Shown here: positions 8,320-14,372 of the stretch, in pieces
Layout: each line of letters opens with the position of its first letter
Numbering within the stretch: the first letter of the stretch is position 1
Assembly (NCBI GenBank): GCA_003024985.2
Contig: PXIH01S0001015.1
Length of the DNA stretch: 14,372 nt
Strand: one strand, 5' to 3'
Source: Euperipatoides rowelli
Taxonomy: Eukaryota; Onychophora; Udeonychophora; Euonychophora; Peripatopsidae
The notes under the pieces: model-generated
What the model was told of the DNA's origin: nothing
Seen by the model: only the letters and a program-made list of their open reading frames with translations
Database searches by the model: none
Position numbers and translations under genes: made by a program

Positions 8320-9412
8320 GTTACATTATATACACCCGGGGGTCATTCGAATGAAAGCAGTTGCAAGATCATACTTATGGTTGCCTTGAATTGATAGAGA
8401 AATAGAACAAGTAGCAAGAGGATGTATGTTTTGCATACAACGAATGAACATGTCCCCGTCGACACCAATGCAATCTTGGATACAACCACAGGGCCCTTGG
8501 GAAAAGGTACATTTGGATGTTGCCCAAAAGGGTCAGAATTATTACTTGCTGGTTGTGGATGCTCATTCAAAATGATTGGAAGTGGAGAATGGAGAACATT
8601 ACCACCAAAAATACAATTAGGAAACTGAGAGAGATGATTGCTCGATATGGATTGCCTAAAGAACTTGTGTCAGATAACTGTCCTCAGTTGGTATCTCAGG
8701 AATTTGAAGAAACGGTATCTCAGAAACGGGATTAGACATACTTTAATTCCAGCATATACTCCAAAGTGCAATGGTGCTGCTGAATGTTGTGTGCAACATT
8801 TTAAGAATTCTCTAGCAAAAATGGACAATGATGAAAGGATAACACAAATTTGGATCATAAAATTTCTTGTTTCCTATTTATGAAAAGATCGACGCCACAT
8901 GGAACTTTGTATAGGAAGAACCTTGAGAACAGGATTGCCATTAATACATTATAACGTGGATGATAAAGTATGCATGAAACAAATGAAACAGAAAATGCAA
9001 TATGACAAATCATGTGGTGGACATATAAATATTGAACTGGAAAATAGTATTATATAGGAATTATACAGCAAATCCAAATAAATGGAGCAATGGAATAGTG
9101 GTGGACAGAGAAGAGGTAAATACATGGAAAATAAACACAGGGATGGGCACAAAACTTATGCACATGGATCAGATAAGGATCAGACTTAACCTACAAGAGA
9201 AGGATATACAGGGGAAAGTAATGGATGGATGATCATGAGGAGACAGGAAAGTCTAGCATTTATGAAGAAATAAAAGAAACAAGTCAAGAATCACAAATTG
9301 ACAATGCTAAGGGAAATGGGTTAGGAGAAACCATTGACGACAACATAAAAAAATGCCTATGATGAGAAGATCGGGAAGAGTAGTGAAGAAGGTGATAAAG
9401 TTAAATCTGTAA
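8320..9412 (+). pseudogene. gypsy integrase and pol C-terminus, broken
   Basis: The zinc-binding domain is HYIH (8324-8335) with CMFC (8423-8434). The core has its first catalytic Asp in VHLDVA (8516-8518), the second in LVSDNCPQLV (8673-8675) and the Glu in NGAAECC (8782-8784). Asp to Glu is 109 bases, so the D,D-35-E spacing is kept although two frameshifts separate the three residues. In-frame TGA codons occur at PXIDREIE and SKXLEVE, where X marks the stop. The C-terminal part (about 9032-9232) has YRNYTANPNKWSNG and GMGTKLMHMDQIR. An acidic linker follows (DDHEETGKSS), then a basic end MRRSGRVVKKVIKLNL with stop at 9410-9412, the usual end of such pol proteins. Confidence 0.88.
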
Positions 9413-9433
9413 GAGTAAATTAAGGTGTGTCGT

Positions 9434-9457
9434 AAAAAAAAAAAAAGGGGGGGGGGG
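9434..9457 (+). promoter_or_regulatory. Polypurine tract of the gypsy element (A13G11)
   Basis: Thirteen As are followed by eleven Gs immediately before TGATGTTAG, the putative start of the 3' LTR, and 21 bp after the pol stop codon. Position and composition fit the plus-strand primer site of an LTR retrotransposon. The pure homopolymer form may have been lengthened by slippage after insertion. Confidence 0.8.
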
Positions 9458-9641
9458 TGATGTTAGATATCCAGTAGTCATTCCTGGACCAAGGACTGGC
9501 ATAGTAAGTTGTTTAATTTGGCCAAGCACATATAGCCAGTATGGCCGTCCAAGTTATATGTTTGTTAAGTTACTTGTTTGAGTTTCATTAAATGTCAATT
9601 AAACCTATTAGTGGATTGCTTAATATTATTATTTGTTTACA
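9458..9641 (+). repeat. Putative 3' LTR of the gypsy element
   Basis: The start is well placed: TG directly after the polypurine tract. An ATTAAA polyadenylation-type signal lies at 9587-9592. The right end is uncertain. It could be the CA at 9640-9641 (TG...CA, 184 bp), but copia integrase similarity on the other strand already covers 9629-9640, so the LTR may end near 9628. No 5' copy is present to compare. Confidence 0.55.
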
Positions 9642-10108
9642 ATATTTTTGTGGCTTACTAAGTTTAATAAATAGGTTGTTGTGCTTGATATCTCTTCCCA
9701 TAGGAAATTGGGTAGTTTGTCTTGATTTAACATTGTTTGTGTGGCTTCTATTTGTGTGCGGTTGAATCTTTCTGCCTTTCCATTTTCTTCAGGTGTGTAG
9801 AGCAGAGATGTGAGATGTATTATCCCTTTTTTACTAAGATAGTTACTCAGGTTCTGATTTTTGTACTCCTCCTCCATCACTAACAAAATCTCTGGTCTTC
9901 TACCAAACTTGTTTATGCCTTTTTTTATAAAATCCCTTGTCATGTTGTAGGTCTGATCTTTCCTTTTGAGGAGATAGGTTGTTGAATATTTTGAGAAATC
10001 ATCTGTGTTAGATAGAATGTACGAGTTGTGACCCCGGCTTGTGAGGAAAATGGGTCCACATAAGTCCGAGTGTAATACCTGAAATGGTTTCTGGGATCTT
10101 GTTTGCAT
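9629..10108 (-). pseudogene. copia integrase core, truncated, second catalytic Asp lost
   Basis: This is a 159-codon open block on the minus strand. Residues 11-20 read VLHSDLCGPI, with the first catalytic Asp at 15. TDDFSKYSTTYLLKRKDQ follows. Near residue 70, FGRRPEILLVMEEEYKNQN stands where the family has SDRGGEY, so the second Asp is replaced by Val (residue 77) and the following R-G-G by M-E-E. The Glu of PEENGKAERFNRT is kept at 113, giving the normal 35-residue spacing to residue 77. The block ends at VSHKNIVNK, where a family member would continue toward RT. Integrase inserts the cDNA into the genome; this one lacks a catalytic residue and its C-terminus. Confidence 0.9.
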
Positions 10109-10542
10109 CAGTTTGGCAAATTAGACATTTTGGCTATGGTGCATGAAGTACAAAGTCCAGTGGTTTTACACGGTTTCACTACTAGATCTTCTACCATATC
10201 TTCTTTCATCATTTGGTTTATGTCTCCATGGTTACGGTGTCCCAGTCGTGTGTGCCAAATATGTCCACAGACATGCGCTTTGTCGGGGGTGACTGTATGC
10301 TGATCAACATGGATGTACCGTTTGTTTATTAGATTCCGAGTTTCATTTGTAGTCCGTGTGTTTCCACTATTTCTGAAATGTATTTTATAGTTGTCATCAT
10401 TATCAAGTCTCGCTATTGATAACAGGTCATCTATCAATGTCAAAGATACGTACAACATACCGGTGTTTCTGGTCTTCAGTATCTTTGAGATGAAGAATGC
10501 AATTTCGCCTTTTTTTGTGACCCGATGTTCTTCACCACTCAC
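10108..10542 (-). pseudogene. copia GAG-pre-integrase domain with HHCC zinc-binding motif
   Basis: This 144-codon block comes between protease and integrase. It starts with VSGEEHRVTKKGEIAFFI, the usual segment after the copia protease. The integrase N-terminal zinc-binding motif follows: IWHTRLGHRN (His97, His102) and CTSC (Cys131, Cys134), then AKMSNLPN, which corresponds to the usual GKM...PF end. Integrase begins at once in another frame (both blocks share base 10108), so a frameshift separates two parts of what was one polyprotein. The initial Met is internal to the former polyprotein and is not a real start. Confidence 0.88.
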
Positions 10543-10810
10543 TGTAACTACTGTAAGGGGTGATGACTTATGTTGATTATGTTATATAGCTTGTTATGTC
10601 ACTACACATGGTCTGCAGGTCCTATGTCTATAATCCAGATGTTTACTGGGGATCTTGTTTTTTATACTCTTGTGTTTAATGCTCGATAAGTTGATGTGTC
10701 CAGTGGCTGTTCTTGTTGTATGTGTATTGGTGTTGTTCTGTTGCTATTGTTGTCTGAGTACTCTACCAATCTGGACTGATCAGGTTTCTTCCATTGGGGT
10801 TTCTGGTGTA
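10543..10810 (-). pseudogene. copia protease and Q/N-rich linker, active site altered
   Basis: One minus-strand frame runs from about 10810 to 10612. It starts with a polar linker (KPDQSRLVEYSDNNSNRTTP), passes one TAA, then reads PVNIWIIDIGPADHV and a stop. WIIDSGASDH is the standard copia protease start. The catalytic triad here is D-I-G (Asp codon at 10626-10628) instead of DSG, and A-S is replaced by P-A. The following stretch to 10543 contains SDITSYIT and, in the frame of the next block, PLTVVTV. Most of the family's short protease is therefore visible but broken by stops and at least one frameshift. Confidence 0.75.
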
Positions 10811-10839
10811 TTCACTGTAAGCATTGTGGTTTTTTAGTA

Positions 10840-11514
10840 GGCGGCAGTCTTTACATATGTGTAGAAATTCTGGCAATAATAGCATTTGATGTGTTTTTAA
10901 TTGCTGTTTTTTGTAGTCTCGAATTGGGTGAATAGTGCCCTGGTGTCATGTGCAGCCGTTGGGTTGCCTCTGTCTTTCTTTCAGAATTCCTCATGATTTT
11001 TTTCTCTGATATAATCTTTTGTTATTTCATTAGCATTGCATCCTCCTATGGTTGTAATCAGCACGTCATATTCATGAGGTAGACTTTCTAACAGAGCTGA
11101 GCATACTAGCTCATCCAACATTTTGAAGCTGGCATCTTCGAGTTTGGATGCCGCTTCTAATATTCCCGTGATATGGTTTATCATGTTCGTACCAGGCACA
11201 TATCTGGTGGAAAATATTTTGCAATAAAGTAGGGGTCTTGAACCTAAACTATTGTGTGCATATATTTGTTGAAGTTTATGCCAAGCGCTCCATGCAGACT
11301 CTTCGTGCTTAATGTCGGACATAAATTTATCTTCTACTAATACTCCTATGGTGGAACGTGCTTGGCGATCTTGTTTCCGCCATGCTGAATCGGGGGATTC
11401 TGGTCCTTCTTCCCCTATCACATCCATGTGTCCTCTGTGTAGCCACAATTCTGTGGGCTGTCTCCAAACATGGTAATTGTCGTCACAAAGCTATTACTGT
11501 CTGCTGTCTTCCAT
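10840..11514 (-). pseudogene. copia gag (UBN2-type capsid domain and zinc knuckle)
   Basis: The start is the ATG at 11514-11512, 44 bp inside the primer-binding site. It gives MEDSRQ, then TAA and TAG at codons 7-8. The same frame runs on through DDNYHVWRQPTELWLHRGHM, the usual 'NY..W...M...L' opening, and AWRKQDRQARSTIGVLVED, ESAWSAWHKLQQIY and ALLESLPHEYDVLITTI to a TGA just after HEEF at 10984. This is the copia gag (UBN2 family) pattern. Readthrough gives RGNPTAAHDTRALF. A zinc knuckle follows: CYYCQN at 10884-10867, then in another frame HICKDCR, so the CCHC motif is split by a small indel. Capsid formation and RNA packaging are the family's role. Confidence 0.88.
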
Positions 11515-11540
11515 GATGGTTGGCACTTTGTTACTTCTCC

Positions 11541-11568
11541 TATGGGCCCTTAGTATCCTGGGCCCATA
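11541..11568 (-). promoter_or_regulatory. Perfect 9-bp inverted repeat in the copia leader enclosing part of the primer-binding site
   Basis: TATGGGCCC (11541-11549) and GGGCCCATA (11560-11568) are perfect inverted copies around a 10-base loop. One arm is the core of the primer-binding site, so in the element's RNA the site could fold into a stem-loop. The arms each contain the self-complementary GGGCCC as well. Confidence 0.8.
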
Positions 11569-11571
11569 ACC
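11558..11571 (-). promoter_or_regulatory. copia primer-binding site, initiator tRNA-Met internal (half-tRNA) type
   Basis: The minus strand reads GGTTATGGGCCCAG. It is complementary to the anticodon-arm region (CTGGGCCCATAACC) of animal initiator tRNA-Met. Drosophila copia uses this site, priming from an internal tRNA fragment instead of the tRNA 3' end. It lies directly after the LTR end and 43 bp before the gag ATG, as expected. Confidence 0.88.
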
Positions 11572-11650
11572 TATTAGAGATTTGAAGGTGGAATTGAGTT
11601 GTAAGATGTCAATAAGCTATAAGGTCTAATGGTCCAATAGGAGTAGCCTA
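11572..11650 (-). repeat. 3' part of the copia 5' LTR
   Basis: The sequence just upstream of the primer-binding site on the minus strand ends ...TTCAAATCTCTAATA. A copia LTR would normally end in CA, so the terminal TA suggests a point change. The outer end of the LTR cannot be located because no second LTR exists for comparison; 11650 is an arbitrary limit. Confidence 0.45.
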
Positions 11651-12852
11651 TACACTAATATTAAAATTAATATGTGCAAAATGTAAGCAATGACTAATCA
11701 GATTTAGGATGGATTAATGAAAAAAAAACTTTAATGTTAATTAAACATGACATGAGAATGGTATTCTAGCACGGTGATGTATTATAATCAAATACACATG
11801 ACATGAGGTTATTTCTTTACAACAGATTAGTTATAATGACGAATAATAATTATAATTCAATGATTGTAGAATTATAAACATAACTATAACAAATGATCAA
11901 TGATCATGAATGATGTAGAAGTTAACTTTCTAAGGTCTAATATACATGTTTAACACAAATAATGATATGATAATGTAGTTTATGATGTTTAATCTTCACT
12001 CAGTAATATTGAAATGCTTCACTTAAAATACTATCACGATGCATTACAGTATGTTGTATTGTACAGAACGATGGGCTTATCGATATCCTTTGTGACTGCT
12101 ATATTACTTTCGTACTATTCAGTAATTTCAGGGAGTATACTTTTTTTTAATTCTTTAAACTGATGTTAATCAGTGTCCATATATGACAAATTGCAATGTT
12201 ATGTAGAAGTACTCTCTATCATGTCATGTAACTTCAATATTTATAATATATTCAAGATAGTTAAGACTATGCATTATTAATGTGGATATAATTTCTATCC
12301 AACTCTATCCTGTTAATNCGTAATTTTTTCCTTTGTCTAAGTTGTGAACATAACGTTTCAATCATGCATTCGTGTAATGCGATCTTCGTATTGTACAAAA
12401 TCTATTTATGAATAGGAGATAACTATTGAATATTATTTCTAATTCCAGGTATACTAACTTTGATATCTAGGCCTATATATTCAGTGGTGGAACACTATTT
12501 GCATAATTCTCAGATCAGTTTGATCTTAAAATAAAACGATGCCCATACATGCCATGCATTATATAGAACTGTTTTCCTTTATTATTTTCTCTCTCAGTTC
12601 AGCGATAAGGAAATTTGTATGTTGAAAACTGGTACAATTGTTCCATAATTCTCTTTATCTCCAACGTTTGTATTTGGAGATTGGTGAAACTGATTTTCAC
12701 CACAAAACATGTGTTTAGACTAACATGGCTGCTACACATAAAGAAATGCTAAATACGTCACACTTAATATGTGATTCATGGATATCATTACTGCAATTTG
12801 AGCATGTCGGAAGGGTATCCTTGTGGCTGCTCATTCTAATCATAGGTCATAG
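11651..12852. other. AT-rich non-coding DNA
   Basis: No recognised gene, RNA gene or element body is seen. It may include the outer part of the copia LTR. The word ACATGACATGAG occurs twice (11745-11756 and 11796-11807), and TAGGCCTA occurs at 12468-12475. An ambiguous base is present at 12318. Stop codons are frequent in all frames. Confidence 0.45.
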
Positions 12853-12939
12853 TATGATGTCCAAATAAAAATTATATCCACCATCTTGAATAATTATGAT
12901 GGCCACATAAAAATTATATTCACCTTGAATCAATATGGT

Positions 12940-13396
12940 AACATATAAAAATTATATTTGCTATCGTAAATCAATAAGGTGGCTATATAAAAATTATATC
13001 CATCTTGAATCAATATGGTGGCCATATAAAAATTATATCCACCATCTTAAATCAATATGGTAGCCATATAAAAATTATATTCACCATCTTGAACGATGAA
13101 TCAATATGGTGGCCATATAAAAGTTATATCCACCATCTTGAATCAATATGGTGGCTATAAAAAAAATTATATTCACCATCTTAAATCAATAATGTGGCCA
13201 TATAAAAATTATGTTCACCCTCTTGAATCAATAAGATGGCCATATAAAAATAATATCCATCTTGAATCAATATGGTGACCATATAAAAATTATATCCACC
13301 ATCTTGAATCAATATGGTTGCCATATAAAATTATATTCATCTTAAATCAATAAGGTGGCCATATAAAAATTATATCCATCTTGAATGGAATACAGT
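12940..13396. repeat. Higher-order repeat copy 1 (11 monomers, 457 bp)
   Basis: Marker variants in order are: a TTTGCTATCG unit first; a short unit; a TAGCC unit; a unit with a 7-bp CGATGAA insertion (marker at 13091); TGGCT; AATGTGG; GATGG; a short TGACC unit (13274); TTGCC; a short CATCTTAAATC unit; and a short unit ending in a mutated GGAATACAGT. Every marker recurs about 457-458 bp later. Confidence 0.9.
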
Positions 13397-13853
13397 AACA
13401 TATAAAAATTATATTTGCTATCGGAAATCAATAATGTGGCTATATAAAAATTAATATCCATCTTGAATCAATATGGTGGCCATATAAAAATTATATCCAC
13501 CATCTTAAATCAATATGGTAGCCATATAAAAATTATATTCACCATCTTGAACGATGAATCGATATGGTGGCCATATAAAAATTGTATCCACCATCTTGAA
13601 TCAATATGGTGGCCATAAAAAAATTATATTTACCATCTTAAATCAATAATGTGGCCATATAAAAATTATATTCACCATCTTGAATCAATAAGGTGGCCAT
13701 ATACAAATTATATCCATCTTGAATCAATCTGGTGACCATATAAAAATTATATCCACCATCTTGAATCAATATGGTTGCCATTAAAAATTATATTCATCTT
13801 AAATCAATAAGGTGGCCATATAAAAATTATATCCATCTTGAATCAATATGGTG
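13397..13853. repeat. Higher-order repeat copy 2 (11 monomers, 457 bp)
   Basis: This repeats the monomer order of copy 1: TTTGCTATCG unit at its start, TAGCC unit, CGATGAA insertion (13549), AATGTGG unit, short TGACC unit (13731), TTGCC unit, and two short units last. Differences from copy 1 are mostly single substitutions and 1-bp changes in A runs. After 13853 the pattern does not restart, so the array has two complete higher-order copies and irregular edges. Confidence 0.9.
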
Positions 13854-14084
13854 GACATATAAAAATTATATCCACCATCTTAAATCAATATGGTGGCCAT
13901 ACTAAAATTATATCCACCATTTTGAATCAATACGATGTCCGTATAAATTTTTTTTCACTTTTTTGAATAAATTTGTTCATATAAAAATTATATCCACCAT
14001 TTTTAATTAATATGATAGCCAGCTTGAAATAGTAAACAATCATATAATAATTGTATCCACAATCTTGAATCAATAATAGGTGTG

Positions 14085-14262
14085 TTCATCAATAGCTAAC
14101 CTTTGAATTATTTAAACTATTTGATACTTTTCGTTAGTCATTAAGCTCACAAAATTAACTAGACCGTTCATCATTAAAAAATCTAGTTCATTTCGTTAGT
14201 TTCATTTCAAATTTTTTACCCTGCATGAGAAGTGGGTAACTTTGTGAGATTTGATTTTCATA
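14085..14262. other. Non-coding DNA right of the satellite
   Basis: No repeat monomers continue here. An 11-of-12 inverted repeat, CTCACAAAATTA (14146-14157) and TAACTTTGTGAG (14237-14248), brackets about 80 bp, just upstream of the broken frame at 14263. It might be subterminal structure of a DNA transposon, but the evidence is slight. Confidence 0.35.
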
Positions 14263-14372
14263 ATGGCCGACAAAAAAAAGTTATCACTTCAACTTGGATT
14301 TATTAAAGGGATTGAAATTGTTATGTAGAAACTGAATGATTACAATATCTTAGATGCTGGGGTAGCGATAAT
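14263..14372 (+). pseudogene. Possible N-terminal helix-turn-helix of a pogo/Tigger/CENP-B-type transposase, partial
   Basis: An ATG in good context (A at -3, G at +4) opens MADKKKLSLQLGFIKGIEIV, then M and a TAG at 14326-14328. The same frame continues to the window end as KLNDYNILDAGVAI. The spacing of basic residues, LSL, the I-K-x-I-E helix and a second helix ending in GVA fits the CENP-B_N-like domain that begins pogo/Tigger/Jerky transposases, where a lysine-rich start and 'LSL..KL.II..IE.G' are usual. The family binds its own terminal repeats through this domain. The match is short, by eye, carries a stop, and is cut by the window edge. A chance open stretch is possible. Confidence 0.35.

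Larger units (their letters stand above)
5650..9641 (+). mobile_element. Ty3/gypsy retrotransposon, Mag-like (K02A2.6-like), 5'-truncated and decayed
   Basis: In plus-strand order the element has gag with a CCHC zinc knuckle, a retropepsin, reverse transcriptase, RNase H, integrase with a zinc-binding domain and D,D-35-E core, a polypurine tract and a putative 3' LTR. Domain order with integrase after RNase H defines Ty3/gypsy. Phrases such as FTKIDIANAYQQIEL, RYGLPKELVSDN and the C-terminal GMGTKLMHMDQIR match the Mag/K02A2.6-like group, and there is no env-like frame after pol. Stops, frameshifts and lost catalytic residues occur throughout. The 5' LTR is not found. The 3' end abuts a copia remnant on the other strand. 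Confidence 0.9.
9629..11650 (-). mobile_element. Ty1/copia retrotransposon remnant, minus strand, truncated inside integrase
   Basis: Read on the minus strand from right to left, the order is LTR end, primer-binding site, short leader, gag (capsid-like domain and zinc knuckle), protease, GAG-pre-integrase domain and integrase. Integrase before RT is the copia order. RT and RNase H, which should follow, are absent: similarity stops at 9629, where the gypsy 3' LTR begins. Stops and frameshifts occur, but long open blocks of 145-160 codons remain, so this copy looks less decayed than the LINE. Confidence 0.9.
12853..14084. repeat. Satellite array, about 29 monomers of about 42 bp
   Basis: The typical monomer starts with ATATAAAAATTATAT, continues CCACCATCTTGAATCAATAT and ends GGTGGCC. 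A short form of about 38 bp lacks four bases of CCACC (it reads TATCCATCTTGAATC). Monomers are head to tail on one strand. The array edges are the most degraded: the last units from about 13920 carry T-run insertions and lose the GGTGG block. Open reading frames inside it (for example 13096-13278) are repeat artefacts with repeated 'NQYGG' and 'WPYKN' words. There are no spacers or flanking genes of the CRISPR type. Confidence 0.97.

Noticed and set aside
8343-8570. Several overlapping open frames on both strands around the integrase core
   Set aside because: These are alternate-frame readings of the integrase, which is supported by HHCC and D,D,E motifs.
10103-10837. Plus-strand open frames (10103-10303, 10391-10576, 10655-10837)
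   Set aside because: They lie opposite copia GAG-pre-integrase and protease, whose motifs are on the minus strand.
13096-13278. 60-codon open frame with repeated NQYGG and WPYKN words
   Set aside because: It is a translation of satellite monomers that happens to lack stops.
12853-14084. CRISPR array
   Set aside because: Units are directly tandem with no unique spacers, in an animal genome with retrotransposons. It is a satellite.
1-14372. A previously undescribed multi-gene system
   Set aside because: Every coding remnant I could recognise belongs to a known transposable-element family and is broken. No set of intact genes acting together is present.

Overview
This is an AT-rich stretch of an animal nuclear genome, most likely an invertebrate and perhaps an arthropod. 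I see no intact host gene, no RNA gene and nothing prokaryotic. The sequence is a graveyard of transposable elements followed by a satellite array. The organism call rests on the mixture of families: a CR1/Jockey-type LINE, a Mag-like (K02A2.6-like) Ty3/gypsy element, and a copia element with a primer-binding site of the Drosophila copia type. The species cannot be named from this.

Layout. 3-153: a 135-bp hAT-like miniature element with 8-bp target duplications. 154-2927: AT-rich non-coding DNA with homopolymers, a GT/GA microsatellite and one isolated G-quadruplex motif. About 2928-5190 (minus strand): a decayed LINE covering the endonuclease-RT linker and the whole reverse transcriptase down to the C-terminal tail. 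It is split at 4336-4664 by a 329-bp insertion made largely of six 37-bp tandem repeats. Removing the insertion and one target copy restores the reading frame. About 5650-9641 (plus strand): a 5'-truncated Ty3/gypsy element with gag, protease, RT, RNase H, integrase, polypurine tract and a 3' LTR. 9629-11571 and beyond (minus strand): a copia element with LTR end, primer-binding site, gag, protease, GAG-pre-integrase and integrase. It stops inside integrase exactly where the gypsy 3' LTR begins, so the two meet tail to tail. About 11650-12852: AT-rich DNA with no recognisable content. 12853-14084: a tandem satellite of about 29 monomers of about 42 bp, of which 22 form two copies of an 11-monomer, 457-bp higher-order repeat. 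14263-14372: a broken reading frame cut by the window edge, resembling the N-terminal helix-turn-helix of pogo/Tigger/CENP-B-type transposases.

All coding remnants carry stops and frameshifts and several have lost catalytic residues, so none should make a working enzyme. There is no operon-like cooperation between genes. The informative content is insertion history and repeat architecture: the LINE insertion with a reconstructable empty site, the gypsy/copia junction, a copia primer-binding site inside a perfect hairpin, and the higher-order satellite whose monomer consists of two near-palindromes. I did not find a convincing new functional system.
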